The notes under the pieces are model-generated. The model was given only the letters and a program-made list of their open reading frames with translations. It searched no databases and was not told the DNA's origin. Positions 34,575-42,839 of a stretch of 64,000 bases of DNA are shown here, in pieces. The position numbers and the translations under genes were made by a program. This stretch comes from Moritella viscosa. GTDB taxonomy: Bacteria > Pseudomonadota > Gammaproteobacteria > Enterobacterales > Moritellaceae. How positions within the stretch are numbered: position 1 is the first letter of the stretch; each line of letters begins with the position of its first letter. The stretch lies in contig LN554852.1 in the NCBI GenBank assembly GCA_000953735.1, positions 2,491,846 through 2,555,845 of the forward strand, given 5' to 3'.

Positions 34575-36122
34575 TTAGTTATTTAACTCTTTTGAAACCA
34601 GTACACCTTCTTTACTATAATCTTTTATTTCACCGGATTTTACACGGGCAATAAAGGATTGTAGCTCTTTTTTAACCACTGGCATTAAGAAATACAAACC
34701 GATGATATTGAAGATAGACATTGCAAAGATAGCCGCATCAGAGAAATCAATCACAGCGCCAAAGCTAACGCTTGCACCGATGACCACAAAACCACAGAAC
34801 ATAACTTTATAGACTAGCTCTGTCGTTTTACCTTCACCGAATAGATAAGTCCAAGCCTTAAGTCCATAATAAGACCATGAGATCATCGTTGAGAAAGCAA
34901 ACATCACCACCGCAACAGCAAGAATATACTGGAATATATCTGCCGTTTCAGTAAATGCTGCAGCTGTAAGCGTTACGCCACTTAGCTCTCCGTTGTTCAT
35001 ACCTGAAATTGTGATAACTAAAGCCGTCATGGTACAAATAATCACGGTATCAATGAATGGTTCGAGTACTGAAACTAAACCTTCAGTCACAGGTTCTTTC
35101 GTTTTTACTGCTGCATGCGCAATGGCTGCAGAACCGACACCAGCTTCATTTGAGAATGTAGCACGTTTCATACCTTGGATTAATGCTCCAACAAAACCAC
35201 CAGCAACACCAGCACCAGTGAAGGCACCTTCAATGATTTGGGCAAATGCATCACCAATCATAGATGCATTAGATACAAGCACAATAACTGACATGCCTAC
35301 ATATAACAGTGCCATTGTAGGAACAAGTTTTCCCGTTACCCTTGCAATTGACGGCATACCACCAATAATAACCGATCCAACCATCGTCGCTAAGATAACA
35401 CCTGTAACCCAGCCATAGCCATCAGGAAGACCCAAGGTTTGTACAATCATTGCATTAGCTTGGTTACCTTGGAACATGTTGCCACCACCAAGTGCGCCTA
35501 AAATAGTCATAATTGCAAAGCCGACAGCCAATACTTTACCTAAGTTGGCAAACCCACGTTCTTTTAAACCTCGACTTAGGTAATACATTGGGCCACCCGA
35601 TACTTCACCGTTTGGTAGCTCGTTACGGTACTTAACACCAAGTGTACATTCACAGAACTTTGAAGCCATACCGAGTAGGCCACACAGAATCATCCAGAAC
35701 GTTGCACCGGGACCACCAATGGCTAGAGCGGCACCAACACCGGCAATATTACCAAGCCCGACTGTTCCAGAAAGTGCAGTTGTTAACGCTTGGAAGTGAG
35801 TAACCTGACCAGGTTCACTATTGTTCGGATCAGTGAAGTCACCTTTGACGATCTTAACCGCTAAACCAAAACGCTTAAACTGAACAAAACCAAAATAAAA
35901 TGTGAAAATAATGGCAGCAATAAATAACCAGCCTACAATAATGGGGAAGTTTGTCCCATTAACAGGAACTGAGGTGAAAATAGTGTTAGCAAACCAACTG
36001 AGGTTTTCATTAAAGAACTGATCAACAGCCTTATCAAACCCGACTGATTCACTGGCGGCAAAAGCCGAAGAGGTAAACATGCTTAATATTACAGCAAAGT
36101 AGCAACTAACCTTAGAGATCAT
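34575..36122 (-). CDS. sodium:alanine/glycine symporter (AGCS family)
   Basis: A 515-residue AGCS (AlsT/DagA/GlyP-like) transporter with 10-11 hydrophobic segments. Family motifs: LTTALSGTVGLGNIAGVGAALAIGGPGA (cation site region), GLLGMASKFCECTLGVKYR, GGPMYYLSRGLKERG and FSNEAGVGSAAIAHAA. It couples sodium entry to uptake of alanine or glycine. The N-terminus has a cleavable-looking signal (MISKVSCYFAVILSMFTSSAFAA) found in marine AGCS proteins. The start is ATG 36122, with GGAATTGAAT upstream; ATG 36134 is the alternative. No linked genes. Confidence 0.93.
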   Translation of the reverse strand: MISKVSCYFAVILSMFTSSAFAASESVGFDKAVDQFFNENLSWFANTIFTSVPVNGTNFPIIVGWLFIAAIIFTFYFGFVQFKRFGLAVKIVKGDFTDPNNSEPGQVTHFQALTTALSGTVGLGNIAGVGAALAIGGPGATFWMILCGLLGMASKFCECTLGVKYRNELPNGEVSGGPMYYLSRGLKERGFANLGKVLAVGFAIMTILGALGGGNMFQGNQANAMIVQTLGLPDGYGWVTGVILATMVGSVIIGGMPSIARVTGKLVPTMALLYVGMSVIVLVSNASMIGDAFAQIIEGAFTGAGVAGGFVGALIQGMKRATFSNEAGVGSAAIAHAAVKTKEPVTEGLVSVLEPFIDTVIICTMTALVITISGMNNGELSGVTLTAAAFTETADIFQYILAVAVVMFAFSTMISWSYYGLKAWTYLFGEGKTTELVYKVMFCGFVVIGASVSFGAVIDFSDAAIFAMSIFNIIGLYFLMPVVKKELQSFIARVKSGEIKDYSKEGVLVSKELNN

Positions 36123-36134
36123 ATTCAATTCCAT

Positions 36135-36647
36135 CCATGTTTTATCTTATTTAAGCGCTACCAGTAGAATAATTCACTATTCAATATGGTATTTCCCGCT
36201 CCATGGAAAAATAAATTAGCAATAAATAAACATTTTCTCAACAATTGGCATTGACATGTGGTGGCTTATTGTATCGAGCGTGTGGGAATTTCAGGTGTAA
36301 CGCACTGCTTGGTGGTTGTCGATGTAGCTCGTTGTATCGCAAAATGGTGTTATGCGGATGATATGCGACTAACGTTTTGTTGGTTACGATCTGTTAACTT
36401 TGTCACCTTTTTTTAGCATATTACTCTAAAATAGTTAGTTAATTCGGGCGCATCTACTTATAAGGGGTTAGTCTTTTTAAGCTCTTAAATCCGGTTTTTA
36501 AAAGGATTAATTTTAGTTAGTTTGTAAATTATCAGATTTTTTATTTCTGTTTTACTCATCGATATTTATAGCTTAATTCGCCTCTACAATTGATTAAATA
36601 CCGTATAAATAGTGCGACGTTATTATTTTAGTGATACATCTCACCAC
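36135..36647. other. divergent intergenic region
   Basis: Holds the promoters of the AGCS gene (minus) and, further right, of the Fur-site operon (plus). No open frame or repeat of note apart from the palindrome listed next. Confidence 0.4.
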
Positions 36648-36686
36648 GAGAATGATTTTGATTTGCAATTGAAATCAATTCTCATT
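36648..36686 (+). promoter_or_regulatory. extended Fur-type palindrome
   Basis: A palindromic region: GAGAATGATTTTGATTT on the left is mirrored by AAATCAATTCTC on the right around GCAATTG. The right part, ATTGAAATCAATTCTCATT (36668-36686), fits AATGANAATNATTNTCATT except at three fixed positions; the left part AATGATTTTGATTTGCAAT (36651-36669) is a weaker second site. It lies 35 bp before the start codon of the next gene, so overlapping Fur dimers could repress the operon. Confidence 0.62.
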
Positions 36687-36720
36687 AATATTAATTTGTC
36701 TTACAAATTTGAGGTCTATT

Positions 36721-37215
36721 ATGGAATTGCAGCAATGCTGGATGCGTTACCTAAGGGCTGAAGAGCTAATGGAACATGGGCATTGGCCTGAAGCTCATCA
36801 ACTATATGGGGAGGTTTTAGATAATCTACCTATACATATTCATCAGGCTTTAGAAAACGAGCATATTAAACCATGTCAGTTTTCATGCTTGTTATTAGGA
36901 TTAAGAGATGCCACTGTTGCACAGTCTGAAATTCTCAATCAAATGGGGCAGCAGAAACGCGCATTTGCAGCATTAAACCAGTGTTATGCGCTATTCCAAT
37001 TTATTTCTCTTGAAACAAGTGATCTTGTTCAACGAACAATGACGCTTATTGATAATAAAAGTGAAGATATTTTACGCCATATGGGCGCTTTTTGTCACGC
37101 TCAACGCGATGAGCAGTGGATGCTTCAATACGAAAATATCCAGAAAGCGCATCATCATTTTACTAAGTTAAGAGTGACCTCTGACTCACACCATTCAACG
37201 CATCTTTTAAATTGA
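36721..37215 (+). CDS. small TPR-like protein, likely iron-regulated
   Basis: 164 residues, all-helical. LRAEELMEHGHWPEAHQLYGEVLDNLP resembles a tetratricopeptide repeat, and LNQMGQQKRAFAALNQCYALF a second one. Cysteines and histidines are frequent (FCHAQRDEQ, KAHHHF). The start is ATG 36721 behind GAGG; an upstream TTG would place the Shine-Dalgarno in the coding region. The downstream ABC ATPase starts 11 bp after the stop, so the two are surely cotranscribed. Similar small proteins next to peptide or siderophore transporters are known only as hypotheticals. A role in assembling or regulating the transporter is inference. Confidence 0.68.
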   Translation: MELQQCWMRYLRAEELMEHGHWPEAHQLYGEVLDNLPIHIHQALENEHIKPCQFSCLLLGLRDATVAQSEILNQMGQQKRAFAALNQCYALFQFISLETSDLVQRTMTLIDNKSEDILRHMGAFCHAQRDEQWMLQYENIQKAHHHFTKLRVTSDSHHSTHLLN

Positions 37216-37226
37216 TAAGGATTATC

Positions 37227-38855
37227 ATGCTAAACCAACCTATTCTTCAAGTTCGTAACCTTTCCGTCAGTTTCACTACCAATGACGGAATTGTTGATGC
37301 GGTGAAAAATGTTAACTTTGATTTGAAATCCGGTGAGACCCTGGCTATTGTCGGCGAATCGGGTTCCGGTAAATCGGTATCATCAAGTGCCTTAATGAGC
37401 CTATTACCGGATAATGGGATCGTCTCTTCTAAATCGAGTATTATTTTTGAAGGCCAATCGATCTTAGATAAAACAGAACGTCAAATGCAATCTATCCGAG
37501 GTGACCGTATTGGCATGATTTTCCAAGAGCCGATGACCTCTCTGAACCCATATTTAAGGGTCGGAACTCAGGTTGCTGAAGCCATGATGTGCCATCGAAA
37601 AGTGTCGAAAAAGCAGGCCAAAATACATGTCTTGGAGCTCTTTAATCTCGTTCATTTACCAAATGCAGAACAAGCTTACAGTAAGTTTCCACATGAATTT
37701 TCAGGCGGTCAACTACAACGTATTATGATTGCAATGGCACTTATCAATGAACCTGACATTTTAATTGCCGATGAACCAACCACTGCGTTAGATGTTACAG
37801 TGCAGGCAGAGGTGTTGGATTTAATTAAAGAAATCCAAAAAAAAATGGGCATGGCAATTTTGTTTATAACACACGACCTCGGTGTTGTTAAACACCTTGC
37901 AGACAGAGTGCTCGTGATGTGTAAAGGTGTAATCGTGGAAGAAGGTGAGACCGGACTACTTTTCCGAGAACCACAGCACGAATATACAAAAATGCTAATT
38001 AACTCTATTCCGAAAGGTCAAAAACAGCCAGTCAAAGCAACGGCTATAGAGCTGCTTAGAGCTGAAAATATCCGCGTTAATTACTTGATTAAATCACACT
38101 TCATCCCTAGTAAGTGTGAATATTTTGAGGCCGTGAAGGGTATTTCACTCACACTTAAACAGGGAGAAACATTGGGTATTGTCGGTGAATCAGGCTCAGG
38201 TAAATCAACTCTAGGCCGTGCTATCATTGGCTTGCTGCCATTTACAGGTAATCTCTCCTATAAAGGTCAAGATCTCAGTTTACTCAGTGATAAGGAAAAA
38301 TTTGAACTCAAAAAAGACGTACAGATGGTTTTCCAAGACCCGTACGGATCTTTGTCACCGCGTATGACAGTTGGTGAAATTATTACTGAAGGTTTAAGGG
38401 TTCACAAACCTTTGATGTCCAAAAAGGAACGTTTACAAAAAGCCTGTCTCGCTCTTGAAGAAGTACGCTTAGAACCGAATTCAATCAATCGTTATCCGCA
38501 CGAGTTTTCGGGTGGTCAGCGTCAACGAATTGCAATTGCGAGAGCACTGATCTTGAATCCGTCTTTTATTTTGTTGGATGAACCTACCTCTGCGCTTGAT
38601 CGCTCTGTTCAGCTCACCGTGATTGACTTGCTTAAAGAGATCCAGATAAAACATAACATTGGTTTCATTTTCATCAGCCATGACCTTTCAGTCGTCAAAG
38701 CACTCTCTGACCGGGTATTGGTGATGCAAAAAGGGTGCGTTATGGAGCAGGGGACGGCTGAGGAAATATTCCACAATCCTCAGCACGATTACACTAAAAA
38801 ACTGATCAATGCTTCATTTGACTTGGATGAAGAACTGATAGAGGTAGTCGCTTAA
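37227..38855 (+). CDS. double-ATPase ABC protein (YejF/DppDF type)
   Basis: 542 residues, two fused ABC ATPase domains of the oligopeptide/microcin-C (YejF) class. Domain 1 (~1-265): GESGSGKSV, QEPMTSLNP, FSGGQLQRIMIAMAL, ILIADEPTTALD. Domain 2 (~280-535): GESGSGKSTLGRAI, VFQDPYGSLSPR, FSGGQRQRIAIARAL, ILLDEPTSALDR. Both sites look active. No permease or substrate-binding gene lies next to it, which is unusual because YejABEF and Dpp systems are operons. The start is ATG 37227 (AAGGATTATC before it). The Fur-type promoter suggests iron-limited expression and a siderophore or peptide substrate. Confidence 0.88.
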   Translation: MLNQPILQVRNLSVSFTTNDGIVDAVKNVNFDLKSGETLAIVGESGSGKSVSSSALMSLLPDNGIVSSKSSIIFEGQSILDKTERQMQSIRGDRIGMIFQEPMTSLNPYLRVGTQVAEAMMCHRKVSKKQAKIHVLELFNLVHLPNAEQAYSKFPHEFSGGQLQRIMIAMALINEPDILIADEPTTALDVTVQAEVLDLIKEIQKKMGMAILFITHDLGVVKHLADRVLVMCKGVIVEEGETGLLFREPQHEYTKMLINSIPKGQKQPVKATAIELLRAENIRVNYLIKSHFIPSKCEYFEAVKGISLTLKQGETLGIVGESGSGKSTLGRAIIGLLPFTGNLSYKGQDLSLLSDKEKFELKKDVQMVFQDPYGSLSPRMTVGEIITEGLRVHKPLMSKKERLQKACLALEEVRLEPNSINRYPHEFSGGQRQRIAIARALILNPSFILLDEPTSALDRSVQLTVIDLLKEIQIKHNIGFIFISHDLSVVKALSDRVLVMQKGCVMEQGTAEEIFHNPQHDYTKKLINASFDLDEELIEVVA

Positions 38856-38883
38856 AATCTATGAGTCAAAAATAAAATACTAA

Positions 38884-38911
38884 TTTTGCCGGTTTACGTA
38901 AACCGGCAAAA
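38884..38911. terminator. bidirectional terminator
   Basis: TTTTGCCGGTTTAC and its exact complement GTAAACCGGCAAAA form a 28-bp perfect palindrome between the convergent ABC and acyltransferase genes. Confidence 0.85.
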
Positions 38912-38913
38912 AT

Positions 38914-40182
38914 TTAAATAGAACTAAGGTATTTTTGAACCAGACTTTTAAAGCGGTTTAAATCGACCTCATTAAAAACTGAAGGAGAAACAGCAACCCC
39001 AACCCCAATGTTGTCGCCACTGGGAACTAAAGTAACTATCAGACCATAATGTCCTTGTAATGGGAAATTGAAGCCCCCAGCTTTTATTGTCGTCGAGCCA
39101 TAAAACTCTAAATGTTCATCTTGGTTACGATTAAAATGACCAAAATTCGAGATATAAAGATTAGACTTAGAGCTGAGTAACCTGAAGGTATCCATCAACT
39201 GATTTGGTGTTGCATTAGCAAAGCTAGTTGAAAACCCCGCGTAAGATAACAAAGGTTTTAGAGGATTGATTTTAAAGGTGTCAATTTGCTGCTGAAACGC
39301 TGACGTAATATGTTCCATTCGACCTTCTTCCAGTTTGACTGGAATAGCGCTTACAAAATTTCCGAATAACTTGTCTTTATTTTTACGTGCATTTGCAGTA
39401 ATTGACATGGATATACGGCCTTGCAATGTATCTGTCTTCAATTGCATAACAGCTTTGGCAATGGCAGAAGAAATCAGTGTATTAAGGCTCATACCATCTG
39501 GTTTTTTAATCGTAGTGGTATCGATATCAAAGAAATCAAAAGTAACTGTATTATCTGTATTTTCGTGATAGAAAAGATCAACCTGATTAGCTTCAGATAA
39601 AAAGCTTTTAGATAGTGACCGGTGCTGCTCTAAGGCTTCATGAAACGCGGTATGATCACTAACTGATTGCTGTATAAACTGCTCATCAGACAAGCACCAC
39701 TCTGTGTCAGACAAATCCACGTCTATGTTGTTGTATGCGGTAATTAGCTGATTTTTAAATAAATAGCCAGATGGTGCATCACAAAATACATGGTTAATAA
39801 GCAAGCCCAAAACCGATTTATCACTACCACGTTCATCAAACTTGATTACGATAAAAGGGGCAAAGTTTGCCTCAGATACTAAATTTTGAAAATTATTGTT
39901 TAAAGTAGACTGTAGAGCTGCTACCGGACACTGTTCGGTTTCTTCTAGAATGAAGTTGTCTTTATACTCAAATGATTGATATATGTATTTATTATCTTGA
40001 TAGACTAGTTTTGTTTGCAGTTTCGGAATGGATTTATAAACTTTTTCAAGGGCGGCTTTTAAGCGTTTATTGTCCAAGCGCCCATCTAACTGCCAAAATT
40101 GAACAAAATATTGTGGATTATTATATTTAGCTATTTCAAATTTAACTTTATCGAGAAAGTTAACGGGAGCAATTGTCTTCAT
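38914..40182 (-). CDS. condensation-domain-like acyltransferase
   Basis: A 422-residue protein with the chloramphenicol-acetyltransferase-like fold of condensation domains and alcohol/wax acyltransferases. The active-site HxxxD is LLINHVFCDAPSGYL (around residue 130), and the second half contains SISMSITANARKNKDKLFGNFVS, the FGNxxS-like segment of the family. It would transfer an acyl group from a thioester to an alcohol or amine. There is no carrier domain or NRPS gene close by. The convergent iron-linked operon makes a siderophore- or lipid-modification role possible, but this is inference. Upstream (40271-40288) lies the palindrome TTGTAATTTTAGTTACAA. Confidence 0.7.
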   Translation of the reverse strand: MKTIAPVNFLDKVKFEIAKYNNPQYFVQFWQLDGRLDNKRLKAALEKVYKSIPKLQTKLVYQDNKYIYQSFEYKDNFILEETEQCPVAALQSTLNNNFQNLVSEANFAPFIVIKFDERGSDKSVLGLLINHVFCDAPSGYLFKNQLITAYNNIDVDLSDTEWCLSDEQFIQQSVSDHTAFHEALEQHRSLSKSFLSEANQVDLFYHENTDNTVTFDFFDIDTTTIKKPDGMSLNTLISSAIAKAVMQLKTDTLQGRISMSITANARKNKDKLFGNFVSAIPVKLEEGRMEHITSAFQQQIDTFKINPLKPLLSYAGFSTSFANATPNQLMDTFRLLSSKSNLYISNFGHFNRNQDEHLEFYGSTTIKAGGFNFPLQGHYGLIVTLVPSGDNIGVGVAVSPSVFNEVDLNRFKSLVQKYLSSI

Positions 40183-40589
40183 ATTACAACATCATAAATT
40201 ATAAGGATAATTTAAACACTTTAACTTTAATAATAAGGACTTTCAATATTAAAGAGGTCCAACTTGTGAGTTGTAATTTTAGTTACAATTGAATTAATTT
40301 TTGATAGTACCTATCACTAATGATCTCGTTAAATACAATGCTTGCTTACACTGAATAAGAGTATTCATATTTATAATTTATTAATTGCAGTATACCTTAC
40401 CCATATAGTCCTTTTGCTATTCTGAAAATAGCAAGGTTAAAGTTTATGATTGTTGACAAGGCCTTAACGACTTCCCAAGAATCGTTAAGGCCTCAAACCG
40501 TTAATTTAGCAATTTACAACCATATCGTGATGTGATTTTATCATATACCAGAGTCAACACAGCGTTGAATAAATATTCAAAAAATTAAG
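40183..40589. other. intergenic region with operator-like palindrome and terminator
   Basis: TTGTAATTTTAGTTACAA at 40271-40288 could be an operator for the minus-strand acyltransferase. GGCCTTAACGA (40460-40470) and TCGTTAAGGCC (40482-40492) form an 11-bp stem, a likely terminator of the prfH transcript, which ends at 40590. No gene. Confidence 0.55.
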
Positions 40590-41213
40590 TTATAACGTAA
40601 ACTTAGGACCATGAAATGTGTTGACTGGATTACCACGTTCGAGATCCCAGTGCTGCTGCCAACGCTGCTTTTCTTGTTTTGTCATATCATCTAATTTTTT
40701 AGATTCAATTTTTTGAAATAGTAATGCTTTGGCCAAACGCTTATTTGCATGCTGACTGCGTTCGCTCTCTATACGGACTGATAAGCCGGTAGCGATATGA
40801 GTTGCTCTAATTGCGGAATCTGTACAATTCACATGCTGTCCTCCTGCACCTGATGCTCTACAAGATTGAAACTTAATTGCTTGATCTAATTGTATTTCAT
40901 TTACTTCGAACATTTTACCACTAAAGAACCAGTTTTTACGTTTGTGCTTGGGGCGATAAGGACTTTGGCAAACCCATTGCATTACACCTTGCCAAGATAT
41001 TGCAATTGCTTTTGCTTGGGCTTGACTCTGATTATCGCCAAGTTGGATTAATACTGATTTATAGCAGCCTGATTTTGAGGTTTTAGTGATATCAATAACA
41101 TCAAATTTAAGTTTATCAATATCACATTGCTTTTCAATCGAACGAAAAGCCAGACCAACGGCTTTACTACATTCCAGTGGTCCTTGGCCTGCTGATAATT
41201 GCAATAATATCAT
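40590..41213 (-). CDS. prfH: peptide chain release factor H-like ribosome rescue factor
   Basis: A 207-residue PrfH (RF-H). The hydrolysis motif GGQ is in RASGAGGQHVNCTDSAIRATH, with the RF-type HIATGLSVRIESERSQHANKRLA after it. It lacks the codon-recognition domain 2 of RF1/RF2. PrfH was reported to release peptides from ribosomes damaged in the 16S decoding centre so that RtcB2 can reseal the RNA. The start is ATG 41213 (MILLQLSAGQGP): it overlaps the rtcB2 stop as ATGA, so translation is coupled. The upstream ATG at 41222 adds three residues and is less likely. Confidence 0.93.
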   Translation of the reverse strand: MILLQLSAGQGPLECSKAVGLAFRSIEKQCDIDKLKFDVIDITKTSKSGCYKSVLIQLGDNQSQAQAKAIAISWQGVMQWVCQSPYRPKHKRKNWFFSGKMFEVNEIQLDQAIKFQSCRASGAGGQHVNCTDSAIRATHIATGLSVRIESERSQHANKRLAKALLFQKIESKKLDDMTKQEKQRWQQHWDLERGNPVNTFHGPKFTL

Positions 41214-42376
41214 GATGAACAATCTCCATTTGTTTTGAAAGTGAGTACTGGGCGTAGTTTTGCAATTATCTTAACTAATCCAGCATCGACCATGTCTCCG
41301 ACAATGCTGGCACAATCCTTATATGCCTGTGGTGCTTCATCATAAAGTAATGTTTTATTGCCACAAATAACATGACTGCCTAGTGCCGTTCTAATCATAT
41401 CATTACGCTTGTATTTATGGCTTAAACGTCCTTGGCATTCACCACGCTTCCATTTTCTTCCTGCACCATGTGCTAATGAAAACAAGCTTAAGTTTGATAT
41501 ATCAATATTTGATAAAAGTGGCTTTACAAGGTAAGTGTAGTCGCTCCGGGAACCTGGTATTACCACGCAGCCTTGATCGCTCGGGGTGGCACCTTTACGA
41601 TGTAACCAGCCCGATTTCCCGTTGATATTTTTGGGTGACACCAAATTATGGTTTATATCAAGGATACAATGACCTTGAGATTTAATTGCTGTTAAGAAGC
41701 GTTGTGCAATGAGCTCTCGATTAAGTTCTGCCCAGCGTACAGCTTCATTGTGCAGTGATAAATAATGCTCGAAATCAGGACCGTGTGTTACAAGACCATC
41801 GTGATTACACTGTGTTATATGTTCAACTAATATAGATTGACCAAACCCCCTAGAACCTGAATGAACAAGTAGCTGTAAGTGCCGCTTGTCTAATCCCAGA
41901 GTATCGAATATTTGTTGATCATAAATGTCTTCAATAGCCTGAAATTCAGCAAAATGATTACCTCCTCCAATGGTTCCAAGGGCATAGTCAAAGTTTGATG
42001 TCTTAATTGATTTGTCATTTTTCCTGGCTTCAATCGTGGAAGACCAACTTTTGTCTAGTGGCAATTCAATGTTGGCAAACCGCTTTGATAGTTTTGGTAA
42101 GTTTATTTTTGATACTTTTGCTGACGTTTGCCAAAGTGACATGCCACAGCCTATATCATTACCTACTAATGCGGGATAAATTTTGTTTTGAGTGTAAAAG
42201 GCGGCTCCAATTGGGTAACCTCTACCTGGGTGTAAATCAGGCATACCTGCAGATTGAAGCATGCCCGGTAAAGTTGATGTTTTAACAAGCTGTTCGATTG
42301 CTAGACCTTCTACCCAAGTGTTTTTGGATGCAATAAGGCTTATATTGTCAGTGATTTTTTGGACTGATTTGCCCAT
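41210..42376 (-). CDS. rtcB: RtcB2-type RNA ligase
   Basis: A 388-residue RtcB-family RNA ligase of the shorter RtcB2 class paired with PrfH. Visible active-site parts: NDIGCGMSLW (metal Cys), GTIGGGNHFAEFQ (metal His), VHSGSRGFG, LDINHNLVSP, HRKGATPSDQGCVVIPGSRSDYTYLV and the C-terminal SLAHGAGRKWKRGE with the guanylylated His. It joins 2',3'-cyclic phosphate and 5'-OH ends, here presumably cleaved 16S rRNA. The start ATG 42376 follows AAGGAATTGGTATT, and that Shine-Dalgarno lies inside a hairpin (see the attenuator entry). Confidence 0.94.
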   Translation of the reverse strand: MGKSVQKITDNISLIASKNTWVEGLAIEQLVKTSTLPGMLQSAGMPDLHPGRGYPIGAAFYTQNKIYPALVGNDIGCGMSLWQTSAKVSKINLPKLSKRFANIELPLDKSWSSTIEARKNDKSIKTSNFDYALGTIGGGNHFAEFQAIEDIYDQQIFDTLGLDKRHLQLLVHSGSRGFGQSILVEHITQCNHDGLVTHGPDFEHYLSLHNEAVRWAELNRELIAQRFLTAIKSQGHCILDINHNLVSPKNINGKSGWLHRKGATPSDQGCVVIPGSRSDYTYLVKPLLSNIDISNLSLFSLAHGAGRKWKRGECQGRLSHKYKRNDMIRTALGSHVICGNKTLLYDEAPQAYKDCASIVGDMVDAGLVKIIAKLRPVLTFKTNGDCSS

Positions 42377-42524
42377 AATACCAATTCCTTTAAATAGGAT
42401 TTAAACGTAAAACGAATTGGCAGGTCTGGTGTTTTTGGTGTGAACTGAAAAACAGATATTAGGTATTAGACTTTCTTAATGTAATAAAAATAGCTAAGTA
42501 AACCCGTTATCGGATAAGACCTGC
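42374..42524 (-). promoter_or_regulatory. candidate translational attenuator of rtcB2-prfH
   Basis: In mRNA sense, CCAATTC (plus-strand 42414-42420) pairs with GAATTGG (42381-42387), with a second internal stem TTTAAA/TTTAAA (42400-42405, 42389-42394). This folds away the rtcB2 Shine-Dalgarno AAGGA (42386-42390). Immediately upstream AGACCTGC (42420-42427) is exactly complementary to GCAGGTCT inside the 13-codon leader ORF (42517-42524), and extends by two more pairs into the anti-Shine-Dalgarno arm after one mismatch. The two pairings share the base at 42420 and so compete at the edge. Ribosome position on the leader could thus decide whether the rtcB2 site is open. Pairings are seen; the mechanism is inference. 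Confidence 0.6.
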
Positions 42525-42548
42525 AAAGGATGTCGATGTAATTGTCAT
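42507..42548 (-). CDS. 13-residue leader peptide upstream of rtcB2
   Basis: MTITSTSFAGLIR followed by TAA. The ATG (42546-42548) has a strong AAAGGAGAAATATT site in front, better than that of rtcB2 itself, which is strong evidence that it is translated. It lies 130 nt upstream of rtcB2 on the same strand. Codons 9-12 contain GCAGGTCT, the arm that pairs with the region next to the rtcB2 Shine-Dalgarno blocker. No such peptide is known to me for this operon. A TTGACA element occurs at 42644-42649 on the same strand as a possible -35 for the transcript. Confidence 0.62.
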   Translation of the reverse strand: MTITSTSFAGLIR

Positions 42549-42839
42549 AATATTTCTCCTTTACAGTTGAGCGGTGAATTTAAATAGATAGAATTAAACG
42601 CGGTGATAATAATCGGTTTACAGTGATAAAGCAATACTATTATTGTCAATTAAATATATACAACAAACACTTACAAAACCATTATTGTTCTTTAATTATA
42701 AAATAATTAAAATGCATGCAGTTAATAGTAAGTGTGCATAGTGGAATAACGGCACAATCTATTGTTGAAATCTTTAACCTACCGAGTAAACCGAGATAAT
42801 TATTTCGGTTATGCTATTGAAATATAAAAAGAGTTAATC

